Part shown: positions 1-11,340 of the stretch, one piece after another
Position numbering within the stretch: the stretch's first letter is position 1
How the letters are laid out: each line of letters begins with the position of its first letter
Source: Hsuehochloa calcarea
Lineage: Eukaryota > Streptophyta > Magnoliopsida > Poales > Poaceae
Direction of reading: 5' to 3'
Assembly: GCA_036346395.1 (NCBI GenBank)
Contig: CM070594.1
Location: 24,895,385-24,959,384, forward strand
Length of the DNA: 64,000 nt
Program-made: the position numbers and the translations under genes
The notes under the pieces: model-generated
Databases searched by the model: none
What the model saw: the letters and a program-made list of their open reading frames with translations, nothing else
What the model was told of the DNA's origin: nothing

Positions 1-122
1 GTTAAGGAGTTCAATTAATCTTGTAAGTTAATATTTGCTTTAGAAAATAGTTTTGGACTCACTAAGAGCGGCCAATCTAACTAGGGTCAAGACCTACGAT
101 CGGTATGGCTCGATACCACCTC
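1..122 (-). mobile_element. Leader and primer-binding site of a minus-strand Gypsy element (body off-window)
   Basis: Read on the minus strand, 107-118 is TGGTATCGAGCC. This is the plant tRNA-Met primer-binding site TGGTATCAGAGC with the A of CAG missing and other small changes. Four bases (119-122) separate it from the LTR that starts at 123. This fixes the orientation: the LTR at 123-3183 is the 5' LTR of an element transcribed leftward, with gag and pol outside the window. Bases 1-100 are the start of its untranslated leader, and no coding is visible there. The same CAG-region damage occurs in the PBS of the Copia element at 10317. Confidence 0.7.
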
Positions 123-3100
123 TGTCGGGACCCAAATATGCAAATCTGGACCCTCTGTGTATTACGCACTAGTCGAGGATCACGCTAGTGCACACAGTGT
201 CAACATTGATGAAATATCACATCCATACAGCGAATATAAGAATAAGCGAGTACTTTAAATAACAAATAGCTGTTGGGACCTTATGGTGAGTTTTACATTT
301 ATTAAGCCATGCAAAGTGACAATAAAGAAATAAAGCTGCGTGAAGCGAAATAAACTCGGTGGCTCCCATCAATTTACCACGAACAGCCATTGGGATCAAG
401 ACCCTAACGTTCAACCTTCGTAGAACTCTTCTTCAAAAGCGGTGACGACTCCTCCATACATTGATTTGTTTAGCAAGAGTGAGTACACACCGTACTACAT
501 AAGTCATACCACAGAATGCATTTATAGATGATGGCTTATTCCAAAGGAATGGCTTACGTGGTTATTTTGCGAGAAATGCAACATTTGCAATTGAATACAA
601 ATAATAGATTGAAAGCATAATTCAAAACAAATAGACAATAATAAGTTAACAATTGATTTCACAAAGGACACAGTCTAATCAAGTTCTTTCACACAGTGAA
701 CAAGTTATCTCACACGGTGACCCTTCCCAATTGTTTTATGAAAATCTACCCCTCGTGTGAAATTCAGAGCATGTCCATAGCAGGGGCGGCTATTGAATAG
801 ATTGGTTTAAACACTCTGCGAGAGGTTGTACACTTTACCCACGATGAAATCAGCGGATCGAGTTGATCACAACAAAACCTTTCAGAGACTTCATCTCAAA
901 CAATGACACTCTGGTGTGCTTCTTTGTAGTCAATTTGTACACACGACCCTTGGAGCGACACACACCATTGGGCGGGGATCGTGAACCGTCCGCGATGTGA
1001 CATATCACACCTCAACCCATCACATAGCTTAAATACAACTTTGAGTTGTCAATGTCAAGACTCCATAACTTACTAAGTTAGGCCCGGCCCATACTAGGCA
1101 TGTGGTGCGTGCAGTGAGGCCAGTTCAATGGCGCACAAAGTTAAGTCCTTAATTGACTAAGGCAAGACTTCGATTTTAACCCAAATCACAAAGTTTAATA
1201 AGCACACAGCTCCACCATTCACACAGAATCCACCACTTGCCTCGGTCTAAATCTTTTCCCACCTGTTGATTAAGTGCAACACATGCCATCAACGAGTAAT
1301 AGCACTGACACACACAGATTCATCATCACGGTTCCATAATCACTTAGTCAAGTTTATAATTGCAACTCTCACATGAAATGATGACTCGTGGCATGGCTAA
1401 GCGATCTAATCGTATCTAACCAACCCACGTTGGTGCTACAATAATACCAACTAATAATTAATCAACCTAGGGTGACAAAAGATCATGGCATACAATAGAC
1501 AAGGTGGCATAACAATTTGGATTAATAACTACACCCAAAAGCATTTAAATAAATACTTGAAATAGAATGCAATACATTGAAACAAAGTATTTTGGCGGGT
1601 TCAATATGATCAAAGGTATAACTTGCCTTGGAATAGATCTAGATATTGGTCTTGGTCTTGAGGTGCTCCTTCTTACGCAAAATTCCCGAAGTATCGGCGT
1701 CTACTACATAAGCGAGACAAAAGAAACAAAACAAATAAATAACAGAGGCAAAACAAACTCCAAAAATCAAATAAAATTCATAAATAAATAGATCTGAATT
1801 TTATATGAATTTACAAATTTGAATAGGCTCAATCGGAGTTGGATGCAAAAGATATGGGCTTTGGAAGATTGGAAAAATCAATTAAACCCTAAATTGGATT
1901 TTCTCGAATTTCCTAAATTAATTTTATAAAGGAAAATCGAATTATTGCGCAATGCTTGCGTCGGTAGAAAAAAAAATTAATTAAAATCCGTCTTGGTGGT
2001 GGGCCCTTTGTCGACCTCTCAACTCACGGTGGACCAAATCCCCAGTAGAGGTAGTGGCGGTGGACAACGCCACGCGGCAAACTCTGCGGCGTGATGAGGC
2101 TCCTGCCGCGAGGTGAGTTGAGAGGTGGCGGTGGTGGGCGCCCGTGACTTGACTTGGCGCGGGAGGCGTAGAGGCTCGGTAGAGATTTCGGCGGCGGCGA
2201 TAGCTAACAGCGGTGAGGCGGTGGCGGCGAGCACCAAAATCGTTGCCGGAGGCGCGAAAGTGATGAGGTGGTGGCGGAGGTCGAGCGAGAAACTCACCGG
2301 CGGCGGGGCGGCAGGCGGCGGTGGCGGAAGGTGTTGTCGGACGAGTCGGCAGCGGAGGGAAGACAGGGGCGGCGGTGAGCGGCACCGAGCAGCTGGGGCT
2401 ATTGCGATCCCAAATGTGGCGATTCTTGCGGCGAAGAGCTCCGATGGCGAGCCGGCGGCGGCGGCGACTAAGTTGCGGCCAGCGGCGGTCTTGGGCAATC
2501 TTTGCGAGGAGGCCGAGAGGTGTCGGCGCTTGGGGTTTTTGGAGAGAGAGAGGCGAGGGGATCGGCGGGGCTAGGGGTGCTTATATAGGCTCGGGAGGAG
2601 AGTCAGAGCGCGAGAGCGGCGGCGCGCGGCGTGAAGCGAGGCGAGTCGAGCGGAGAGAGATCGGGGCGAAAGCGATGGCGTGAGGCCCTCGTCGAGAGAG
2701 AGAGCGGCGCGCAGCGTTTGAGATCGGCGTCAATGACCCGTCAAGCCAGCGGGGGCAAGCGGCTTGAGGCGGCGTGTGGCGTGCGATCGCGCGAAGGGAC
2801 TGCGGCGGAGATCCAGGCTCAAGGCGGGAATGGGGCTGCGGGAGTTGGGCGGATTGGAATAGTGTTGGGCTTGGCCCGACAACATTCGAAAGATTTTCAT
2901 ATGATTTTCTTTTAAATAAATCGAGAAAATGCAAATAGCAATTAGAAAATAGCAAATGACTTTGGAAAAATTCAGAAAATTCTATAAAATATAACCAAGC
3001 ATATAGAATCTAAATAAAATAATTTTGACAATTGTTGATGTTGGGATTAAGCACATTAAATCAATTTGTCCTTAAAGTCCATATTAAGCTTTTAAATTAA

Positions 3101-3183
3101 TATTCAAATAAATCCAAATGATGAATTTTCTTGCTACCAATATTTAAAAGATTTTTAAAGCTCACGAAAATTGGGATGTTACA
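123..3183 (-). mobile_element. 5' LTR (3.06 kb) of Gypsy element 1
   Basis: The segment starts TGTCGGGACC and ends GGGATGTTACA on the plus strand, giving TG...CA ends in either orientation. A second copy with the same order of blocks is at 21668-24649, and a more divergent relative is at 26269-29204. The minus-strand order is an AT-rich start, a TATA-like box, a GC-rich block (about 1990-2870), an AT-rich middle and a moderate-GC end. LTR length and layout recall the long-LTR rice Gypsy families (RIRE3/RIRE8 type), but that name is from memory. The long ORFs in the GC-rich block occur in several frames on both strands and are not conserved between copies, so I treat the whole segment as non-coding LTR. 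Confidence 0.8.
2578..2588 (-). promoter_or_regulatory. LTR core promoter (TATA box)
   Basis: The minus strand reads CCTATATAAGC here. It is followed 20-60 bases downstream by a pyrimidine-rich CTCTCTCTCTCC tract and a GC-rich leader, the usual look of a plant core promoter. The sister LTR has TATATAAAGG in the same place (about 24097-24107, minus strand), and the divergent copy has a TATAAGG near 28383. Conservation in three copies supports function in transcription of the element. Confidence 0.6.
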
Positions 3184-4200
3184 TGAAAACAAAGAGAGTT
3201 TATTTAACTTATAGCTTTTATTCACGGTTGTCAAATCTTGATCGAAAAGAGTAAAGCGACTCGACACTAGGAAGTTCCTTCTAGTGGCGGGACCACGTCT
3301 TGCGAGAGAGGAAAGGCTTCGACTAGGTGATGTTCCCATCTCAGACTAGTTTAATCAAACCAAAACGACAACTTGAGTTAAACAAGCGTCTTAGAGGACT
3401 TTAGTCATTCGTTAAATCTGTTTTGGTGGACTTGATAAGTCTCTTCGAGTAGTAAAAGTAGGAGGCGGCGACACTAGGAAGTTTCCTTCTAGTGGGCGGG
3501 ACCACATGCGAGAGAGGAAAGACTTCGACTAGGTGTGTCTCTTCCTTGACCGATTAAAACAAATCAGTACACCAAAGGTGGTCGAACTAATGTAAGAAAG
3601 TGCACTCTATTTAGAATATTTTTGAATTCTTGAAAAAATAGACTAAGATTGAGAGAGTTGGCTTTGAGAACATTACGACTAGATAAACAGAGCTCTTTGT
3701 ATTGGCGAGAAAAAATGAGTAGCAGTCGATGCTAGGAAATTCCTTCTAGTGGCGAGAACCACATGCGAGAGGAGAAGTTTCGACGGATAGCGTTCTCGCT
3801 TTTGGCGGTGTAAAAAAGCGGGTGTTTAAAATCATCGTCGAAAGATTAAAAAGCACTACTCGAAAATAAGGCAAAAAAGGTAGAAAGAACACGGACTTTT
3901 ATTGCACGAAGCCCGGTCACACATAGAATTTGCGTGGCTGGTCGATGTTCCAAGAGTTTGAGAGAACTGTCCATCTTCCATTGCTAGTCGTCTGAGGCCA
4001 CGGTGGAGTTACCGACCCTTTGTGTAAGGACCTTCCCATTTAGGGAAAGTTTATTCGATTAGACTTGGATTGGCGAGCCTCAATACCAAGTCACCTACGA
4101 CAAAAGTGCGAGGTTGGACCTTACGATTATAGTATCTGCTTGGGGCTTGTTGGTAGGCGCGAGCGGATTAAGGCTAGGTTTCTCCTCTCTTGAGTAGGTT
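3184..4200 (-). repeat. 3' non-coding tail of Gypsy 2 with three spaced repeats
   Basis: Three related blocks of about 65 bp occur at 3263-3329, 3470-3534 and 3728-3790, spaced 207 and 258 bases apart. Each begins with a quasi-palindrome CTAGGAA(G/A)TTCCTTCTAG, followed by a GGGACCACATGCGAGAG-like stretch and a TTCGACTAGG-like end. No protein coding is seen. They lie between integrase and the expected 3' LTR, so they belong to the untranslated 3' part of the genomic RNA. Confidence 0.55.
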
Positions 4201-4289
4201 AATGTCATCTGCTCGAAGTTGTTCTGATACGAGTTGTTGAAGGTTTCAACTCGTGTCGACCGCAATTTTAGCTCGGAGGAAGCATGGCT

Positions 4290-5100
4290 TTAGCTCAAAA
4301 CTAGAAAAAATGGTGTTTCTCTGTTGCTCATTGGTGGTCGTCTGAGCGCCCATAATATGGAGGTAATTCTTGTACCCAAGCCCCGGCGCTTAACAAGGTG
4401 ATCGAAGACTCGAGTTTTAATTCCTCGCATTATTTGGCGTTTGCGTTCGTAGCCCCATTGCTTTGGGGATGTGCAGCGAAGCATAGCATAACAGTACCCA
4501 ACTCGTCATAAAATTCACGAAATTTTGCACTTGCGAGTGTTTACCATTATGCGTAATTATCAGGCTCGGAACTCCAAATCGACTAATTCGCTTCTCATCA
4601 TGAACCTTTTCTTTGCTTCGTTGTTATCGATTCTGAGTTGGCTTGATCCATTTGTGAGCGTGTCAATAGCCACAAAAGGAATTGAAACCTCTGGAGCTTT
4701 GGGAAGCGGTCCTAGGATATCAAGCCCCAGTGCAAAAGGCCAAGAAAGAGGTATTGTTTGTAATGCTTGAAATTTGGTTGGTGTATCATCTACCATGGAA
4801 TTGTACTTGGACACACTTTTAACCACCTCCATAGCATCGTCTGCAGTGTAGGCGGTAAAAACCTTGTCGAAGGCTTTACCAACCAATGTTACGTAGGAAG
4901 CATCGTCCCACAGATGCCCTTGTGTATATCGTGAAGGAGTGTTATTCCTTCTTTTTGCGGAATGCATCGCATGAGTATTCCTTGGGTTCCTTGTTTATAG
5001 AGGACTCCTTCAACCAAAGTATACATTTTGGCTTTTAGGGATAATCGATCGCCTCAAGATTATCTTGGTGGAACCCTTGTAAAGATACTCGTAGATGGGA
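4290..5100 (-). pseudogene. Gypsy 2 integrase (degraded)
   Basis: The clearest part is the open stretch 4967-4560 (136 codons). It has the block before the catalytic core typical of grass Gypsy integrases (TLVGKAF-like, then FQALQTIP), and then GLDILGPLPKAP followed by FVAIDTLT. The Asp in GLDILG is the first catalytic Asp of the DDE core. The HHCC zinc finger on the N-terminal side and the later D and E are not readable in one frame, so the domain is broken. It would insert the element's cDNA into the genome. Confidence 0.65.
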
Positions 5101-5399
5101 GTCATCCGGTATCCTCGTAATCTAATGAGGCCATCTCAAGAGGAGGTGTCTCGGTTCTTAGACGAGCGGTTTTCAGAGTTGCTCAAGAAAACTCCTTTTA
5201 GTGCTTGTAGATCGGGAAGAAGCCATCCGTGCAAGTTGGTGCTGAGAAATTATCCTTCGAGGATAAATTGTACCTCGAAACCTAAAAATGTTTTCTAGCT
5301 TACGTTACGATAAGTACCGAGCCATTGTTGAGTTGAAACCTTTGGTACTCTTTCGATTTGATTCACGACTAGTTGAGAGTCTCCTCTCACGAGTAGTCG

Positions 5400-5680
5400 G
5401 CAATTGAGAATGCTTTCGCGGCTCGTATGCGGCTAGCAAACCCGTACTACTGCCACATTGTTAGTGGCACGAAAGTTTAATTGTATGGCATACTTTAAGG
5501 TTTCTCGGTAGGAGATACGGGACCACCCGACCCAGAGCCACTTAAAGTAAGTGACCGTCAAAGTACATCATCCAGCGATCGTGGGAATCGTCTTGGGGAT
5601 CTGAGCAGTTGAGTTTGTCCATTCGGCGACAAAGTGCGCCAAGATGCAGGATTTTATGGCGTTCGGGACACGAAATGGAG
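5400..5680 (-). pseudogene. Gypsy 2 RNase H (degraded)
   Basis: On the minus strand a stretch near 5660-5540 reads FVAEWT, then, about 15 residues on, W-M-M-Y-F-D-G. These are the adjacent motifs that open the RNase H domain of grass Gypsy elements (usually ADFVAEWT...W.MYFDGS). The catalytic Asp is the D in YFDG. The reading frame fails soon after. It lies between RT and integrase as expected for Ty3/Gypsy pol. Confidence 0.6.
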
Positions 5681-6290
5681 TCGAACTCCCAAGTTCGTGA
5701 CCATTTGCCATGCGTCCATTGTTTCCTTATTATGGAGGATTGCTCCCAAAGGAAACTCGGGCAGCCTGACTATTTTGTGCTTTGAAAATAATGCGCGATT
5801 TCCTCGAAGACATGAGGAGGGCATATAGAAGTTTTGGACACGAGGGTGCGCTCCTTAGGCGTGTAAAACCGCTAACGTAATAAACCGGTCGTTATGCGTT
5901 TTCACGTTCTCGACTAATCTGCGCTTCTTGCTGTGGCGTGGCGGCTAGGTAAATTAAGGCGTCTCTTACGGCTTTGGAGAAACGAGCAGGAGCACTCGAA
6001 AGATACCTCTTGACATCCTCAAAGCGCGTTTGCCTCGTTCGACCACTCAAAACCTTCATGTCTCTGAGAAGTTTAAAGAAAGGTAGTCATTTTCTCCTAG
6101 TCGATGCGATGAAGCGACTTAAAGCCGCCATGCACCAGTGAGTTCTGGACTTCCTTTTTGTGTTTGGAGGGCGCATCGGAGGATGGCTTTTATTTTTCGA
6201 GATTTGCTTGATTCCTCGTTCGGATACTAGGAATCAAGCAATTTTCTGAAAAATTCAAACACACTTCTGGATTGAGTTTTAAGCGGTGCT

Positions 6291-6860
6291 TTACGAGGTT
6301 GTCGAATGTTTCTTGTAGGTCGGTGATATGATTAAGTCTCTTAATGCTTTTACGACTAGATCATCAACATAGGCTTCCAAATTCCGGCCTAATTGAGATG
6401 AAAAAGTCGATTGCATTAGGCGTTGAAAAGAAGCACCGGTATTCTTTAGACCAAATGGCATTTTGACATAGCAAAAGGTACCAAATGGAGTAATGAATGC
6501 GGTCTTTTCTTCATCGTTTAAACACATATTGATCGGTGGTATCGAATATGCATCTAAAAACTTAATATCTCACAACTGCGGTTGAATCAACGGTGATCGT
6601 CTGAGGTAAAGGAAATCATCTTTTGGACAAGCTTTATTAAGATCGGTAAAGTCCACGCACATCGCCATTTGCGTTTGACTTTTTGACCATTCTGAGGTTA
6701 GCCAACCACTGCTGGGTGGTTGACTTCTCTTATAAAGCTGCTTTAAGTAGCTTATCAACTCGATTTAATAGCATCTCGTCGATCGGGGTAAATCTCCGTA
6801 ATTTTTGTTTCTGGTACTTTATCGGTAGTAAAGCTAGCTGTGCTCGATCACCTCCACAGG
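6291..6860 (-). pseudogene. Gypsy 2 reverse transcriptase
   Basis: Two open blocks remain. 6758-6570 includes MCVDFTDLNKACPKDDF, the Gypsy RT block around the first catalytic Asp. 6527-6291 includes AFITPFGTFCYVKMPFGLKN and, at 6371-6360, the YVDD box with the two catalytic Asp residues. The spacing between blocks is right for Gypsy RT, but they are in different frames with a damaged stretch between. The product would copy genomic RNA into cDNA in the virus-like particle. Confidence 0.8.
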
Positions 6861-7399
6861 GACTCGGGCATGTCGGATGCTTGCGCAAAGACATCTGCGT
6901 TAGCTCGGAGGAAGGTAATGAGGCGTCTTCCTATTTGGGGTCGGAAGTCTCCCGTCTGAGCAGTCTTGAGGTTCTTTGCGTCGGAGGAACCTCTTTGACA
7001 GTCGTTCGGCTTTGGTGCGACTTTGAAGCCGACTTGCTAGTCGAAGGTGACTTTCATCTCGAGTTGGTATTTGACCAACCATCTCGAGGATCGGCGGTCG
7101 TGACTATCGCCATCTTTTGTCTGCTTGAATGGTGATCACTCCTTTGGGACTGGCATCTTAAGACATTGATACGTAATGAGTAGCCATTAAAATTTTGCCA
7201 AAGTTGGTCGTCAAGTATGGCGTTATATCTTGTGTCGAAATCGACCACATCAAGAGACTTTCTACGTCACGAAATTACTTGGTGAGCCAAATGTTAAGGA
7301 AGAAACTTGGCCAATAGGTTTGGTGAAGACCGATGCGATTCCATGAAAGGAGTATCGTCGGCCTTACTAATCACAGGTACTTGCATCTCGTCGGGGCAT

Positions 7400-7460
7400 T
7401 AGTAAATAATATGTTCAAGAAGCGCCACCATCAACTAACACTCGATTGACCCGCGGTTGT
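7400..7460 (-). pseudogene. Gypsy 2 aspartic protease active site
   Basis: The minus strand at 7444-7418 reads R-V-L-V-D-G-G-A-S. This is the active-site loop of the retroviral-type aspartic protease (DGGAS in this Gypsy group, DSG/DTG elsewhere), followed by a stop one codon later. It lies between gag (higher coordinates) and RT (lower coordinates), as expected. Only the motif is recoverable; the rest of 7000-7640 is frameshifted. Confidence 0.6.
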
Positions 7461-7639
7461 TGATGGTGGGTTCATTCCTGTCGGATATCGACATGATCGA
7501 CTCGTAGTGATTGGCGGTCATCCTTCTCAAAGAGATGGTAACCTTCCGAGCCACTTGGTAATTTATTGTGAGAGGAGTATGTATAAATTTACCTCTCGTC
7601 CGTGACTTTAAGTTATCGTTTGGAGTCGTATGCGATGAT

Positions 7640-8460
7640 CCTCCGTAGATGTGCTCAGCGGTATGTTGCGGATCTTGGGCAGCATCTCCTCATCATCAAG
7701 CGACTTTTGGCCACTCGTATGTCCTACACCTCGAGAGTAGGGGTGGTGCTTTCTTAGTTGTAGTAGTCCTCGAGCTTTCTTTGGAAAACTTCGGCGATTC
7801 TGGAGTCATGTCCTTCCTTTTTATGAAAAGGACACCACCTTGGTTTGTCGTTCCTACGATCGGGCGCTTACCTTTGCCTTGATCGAGTGCGACTTAGTGG
7901 TTAGGGCTCTCCATCTTTCCACGGCGGAACCTCCTTGGAACCAGCGGTTTGTGGTTTTGACTTTTATTTTCTTCTTGGACTTTTTGCTTTTTATCCTTAC
8001 CAACTTCACGGCTCTCGAGGAGTATATGTTTCTCGATCGATAGTGTTGTTCCACTCATTGCCTCGAAGCGATTGCATATCGATCGGCCATCTCGAAGAGT
8101 TAAACCTTGATGTTGGGAGGATTCAAAGCAATGTCCTCCGTTATCCTTCTACTACGGACTCCTTGCTTAAAAGCCACGATCACGGAGAATCGAAATTTCG
8201 GAATTGAGTTCACGAACTGACTAAGCGTTTGATGAATTAGCGCAAAGTCGTTGTTGTTACATTTTATCGGTGCAAGTCGTCTTCTTTTCGAGGCGGTTGT
8301 ATGTGCCTTGGAAATTCGCTGTAGAAGATCACGAGGTGTTGCCAAGTAGATCGACTCAGTGGTTGGTTTAATAACCACGATCGGCGGATCCTTGAAACAC
8401 GATCGGAAGGTAATTCGCCATTACATGCTCTCCTCCTCCTGCTTTGCTCGGGCGGTATTT
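7640..8460 (-). pseudogene. Gypsy 2 gag, C-terminal half
   Basis: The open stretch 8378-8100 carries DLLQRISKAHT, FVNSIP and AFKQGVRSRR(I/M)TEDIA, which are blocks of the grass Gypsy capsid domain. 8054-7854 is a Lys-rich stretch followed by QGGSAVERWRALTT, near the nucleocapsid side. At 8460 the frame is cut by the Copia LTR. The minus-strand sequence just left of the cut (GEHVMANYLP-like) follows naturally on the block just right of the Copia element (EFLQIYTT-like), which shows that the two gag parts were once joined. Confidence 0.65.
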
Positions 8461-10314
8461 TGTGGATATCGTGAGGATATGTGCGATCTCGGGATGATGA
8501 GTCAATTGGCAATGGCGTTATTGGTTTGCAAAATCTCGCGTTTGGGTTTGCTCCAAAATTTGTCGAGGCCTTTGGCGGTCTGGCCGGTTGTCTTGGCGGT
8601 CGGACCGCCCGTGGAAGCGATCCGGCCGACCATGGTGGCGGTCAGGCCATTGATTTGAAATTTGGGTTTTGGGTGGGCCAAAAATAGGTTGTGTAGGCAA
8701 GTGAGAGTCTCTGGATGTGGTCCCATCATTTTGGAGCTCGAGTCAAAAGTTCTATTCGATTGAAATTTCGGAAGGTTTGAATTTCTCGCTTGAATTTAGC
8801 TAAGTCCTTTGGACGGTCCGGCCGCCGTGATGGGAGGCGGTCGGCCGGCATGAAATCGGTCGGGCCAGGCCCTATGGGGCGGTCGGGCCGGCGACCACTG
8901 AATGAAAGCCAAGTGTTGCATTGAGTTGATTTTGAGTGTGTGATTCTACGAACTTCAATGCTTTATTGATGTATATCGCATTGCGAGGCGGCGTGGGTCA
9001 AGTTGAGAAGAACTTGTTCGGAAGCGGTTTGCTTGTCTATTCTTTGTGCGGTGGCTTGCGAGTCAGCGGCGTCAGCGGCGAGTGGATCGGGACTACGCTT
9101 GGAGGCGAGGTCGAGCGATCGGGGATCTGGGTGAGGTTGTGTGACTCAAGCATGGTGCGAGAATGGACAAGATGGATCGAGCGGGTGGTTGAAGCAATTT
9201 GGTTGGATCGGTGGTGCGGATATCGATGCGAGTCTCGGGAGGTTCGATGGGATTCGGACAAGAGAGGCTTGGCGTCGATGAGAACCGTGATCAACCTACG
9301 TGGTGAAGCGGCGATTGCTTCAAGAGTTATTTGTGTGTGGGTCCCATGTGTAAGTGACCCAAAGGAAACCCTAGCTCTCTAGTATAAATAGGAAGGGGTG
9401 AGGTGGAAAACCTAAGTAAGCATTCATTTTAGCCCCTTCTTCTTTTCTAGGGTTTGGAGGAGAGAGAGGAGAACTAGGGTTTGGAGTGTGCTCCTTGTTG
9501 AGCTCTTGCCCTCCTTGGTGGAGAGGCTTTGTAAGCATCTATTGTGAATGAACAATCTTGTGATGCTCAATTGAAAGATCAATTGCTCCTTTGTGTTCTT
9601 CTCTCTTTTGGATGTTTTGGTGCTTCCTTGATTCAAAGGTTCATGCGTGGTCTCTTGGCCTTCTTTATCTTGCTTTGATGTATGGGATTACTCCTAGAGA
9701 CATCTAGATCATCAATCCCCCACAAGCAAGTCGTGAATCAAGTCTTTCTCTTTTCTAGGGTTTGAGCACTTCTTGATAAAATCTCGAGAGATCGATTCTG
9801 CGAAGTGGATCGACGGATCGTCGCTAGAAATAGGTCTCTAATATCATTAGGGAGGTGTGCTAGAAATTTGGTCAAGTTTCATTGGTTGAATCAAAAGTTG
9901 GATCAAATTTCGTTTTGGTTTTGGGTGGAGTTTTGATCTTGGACTCTCCGGTCCGGCCAAACCTTTCAGCGGTGATTCGACCGCTTGGTGTATTGACCAT
10001 TGGTTTGGCGAATTGAACATTATCCACCGGTCGGCCATTTGGTTAGTTCTTGCGGTCGGACCATTTGGATCACCGTCGGTCAGGCCGCTGTGGTAGCCGG
10101 TCGGACCGCCCGTGTCGATGAAGAACATTGAGTTCTTTTCTCCTTTTGTGTCATGTGCTTGAGGGTTTATCAAATTCAACACAAGGCTTAGTTGTGTGCT
10201 CCTTGAACTTCTTAGCTTCCATAGCTAAAGGAGTAAAGTTCGTGTTAGTTTTGATTTAGGTGAGAAAGTTTTGAAAGCGCCTATTCACCCCCTAGTCGCC
10301 TTTCAGGTCCTACA
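8461..10314 (+). repeat. 5' LTR of Copia 1 (1854 bp)
   Basis: It starts TGTGGATATC and ends GGTCCTACA. It is directly repeated at 17516-19357. The U3 part (8570-8900) is rich in short GGTCGGACCGCC / GGCCGGC type palindromes. The TATA box is TATAAATA at 9383-9390 (18437-18444 in the other copy), followed about 40 bp on by a pyrimidine-rich start region CCCCTTCTTC. The rest is R/U5. Confidence 0.85.
9383..9390 (+). promoter_or_regulatory. TATA box of Copia 1 LTR
   Basis: TATAAATA lies in the middle of the LTR and is perfectly conserved in the 3' LTR at 18437-18444. AGGAAGGGGTGAGG follows in both copies. The position (about 920 bp into the LTR) and the following leader fit the LTR promoter. Confidence 0.7.
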
Positions 10315-10316
10315 AG

Positions 10317-10328
10317 TGGTATCGAGCC
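10317..10328 (+). other. Primer-binding site of Copia 1
   Basis: TGGTATCGAGCC lies two bases after the LTR end. It matches the plant initiator tRNA-Met PBS (TGGTATCAGAGC) except around the CAG. This is the site where reverse transcription starts. The change at CAG may be a base-calling artefact. Confidence 0.75.
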
Positions 10329-10368
10329 GGTTAGCTCTCTTCTATAGATCTTAACGGTCTTTGGAGCC

Positions 10369-11340
10369 ATGGCGGTGACAAGTACTCAACCAAGCCACAC
10401 ATTTTTGAGGAGTTGACTTTGCATCTTTGGAAGGCTCGTATGCAAGCGTATATCGAGCTCAAGGGCACGCTATTTGGCTAAGGTGAAAAACCCTTATGTC
10501 GTGCGGTAGATGGCGATCGATCACTCGGATGTGGAGGCCAACGACAAGGCTCGGAATTATTTGATCCAAGGCCTTAGTCGATCGAGTTTGGCGTGTTGCT
10601 CACTTGCGGTCTGCTCACGAGATCTGGCGGACACTTTGTGATTATCACGAAGGGTCCCTGCGATCAAGGAAGTGAGGCAGAACCGGCTCAAAAGGTTTAC
10701 TCGAAGATCGAACAAAGGCTGGTGAGTCTTTGGATGGTGTGGGAAGATTCTCTAAAATTCTTCATGATCTCGTATTTGTTGACTTGATATTTTACGAGTG
10801 CGAAAATGCGCGCCCGACAGGTGCTCTTGATGTGAAGTGCAGGGTATGAAGATCACTTCCATCAATGACAACCTTGTCATGAGTGAGCTTACCATGGATA
10901 AGCTCTACTCGAGGTTGAAGCGCATGAGATTGACTTTATCTCGCGCCTCCCAAGGCAGTCGATGGCTTTAGTGGTCGACAAATCCAAGGGTTGCTCTTGA
11001 TTCTCTTGATTGTAGCTCATCGGCTTTTCATTATCGCTTTACATTCCTTGAGTGATGAGCAACGAGAAATTGCAGGGATGACTTAGCCCTCCTTTCCACC
11101 AAATTCACAGGCGTACAACAAGGTGAGAAATAGGAGGAGGAGTGGACCTATCACGTGCTTGAATGTGGTGAGCCAAACCACATTCGCTCCAAGTGCCCCA
11201 AGCTAAAGGGCAAAGAGGAGAAGGAGACACGAAGACATCCCGGAGAGGATGCAAAACCCAAGAAGACAAACTATCGAAAGTTTGTCGGTAGGGTCCTGCC
11301 GCTCTTGAGAATGTAAATATGAGCGATGTGGACTCGGAAG
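10369..11340 (+). pseudogene. Copia 1 gag (degraded)
   Basis: The ATG at 10369 (context GGAGCCATGG) opens the frame used by this type of gag. The capsid part is broken by several frameshifts. A CCHC zinc knuckle is present at 11156-11196: the spacing of Cys, Cys, His and Cys codons fits C-x2-C-x4-H-x4-C, but one base is missing after the first Cys, so the finger is out of frame as written. Gag would form the virus-like particle and bind RNA. After it, 11340-12400 is AT-rich, with repeated short Leu/Lys/Asp/Glu-rich reading frames that fit the coiled-coil gag extension of Sirevirus-type elements. Confidence 0.6.

Noticed and set aside
2019..2574. Overlapping 120-160 codon ORFs in the GC-rich block of the first LTR
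   Set aside because: They occur on both strands and are not conserved in the sister LTR at 23440-24270, so they reflect composition.
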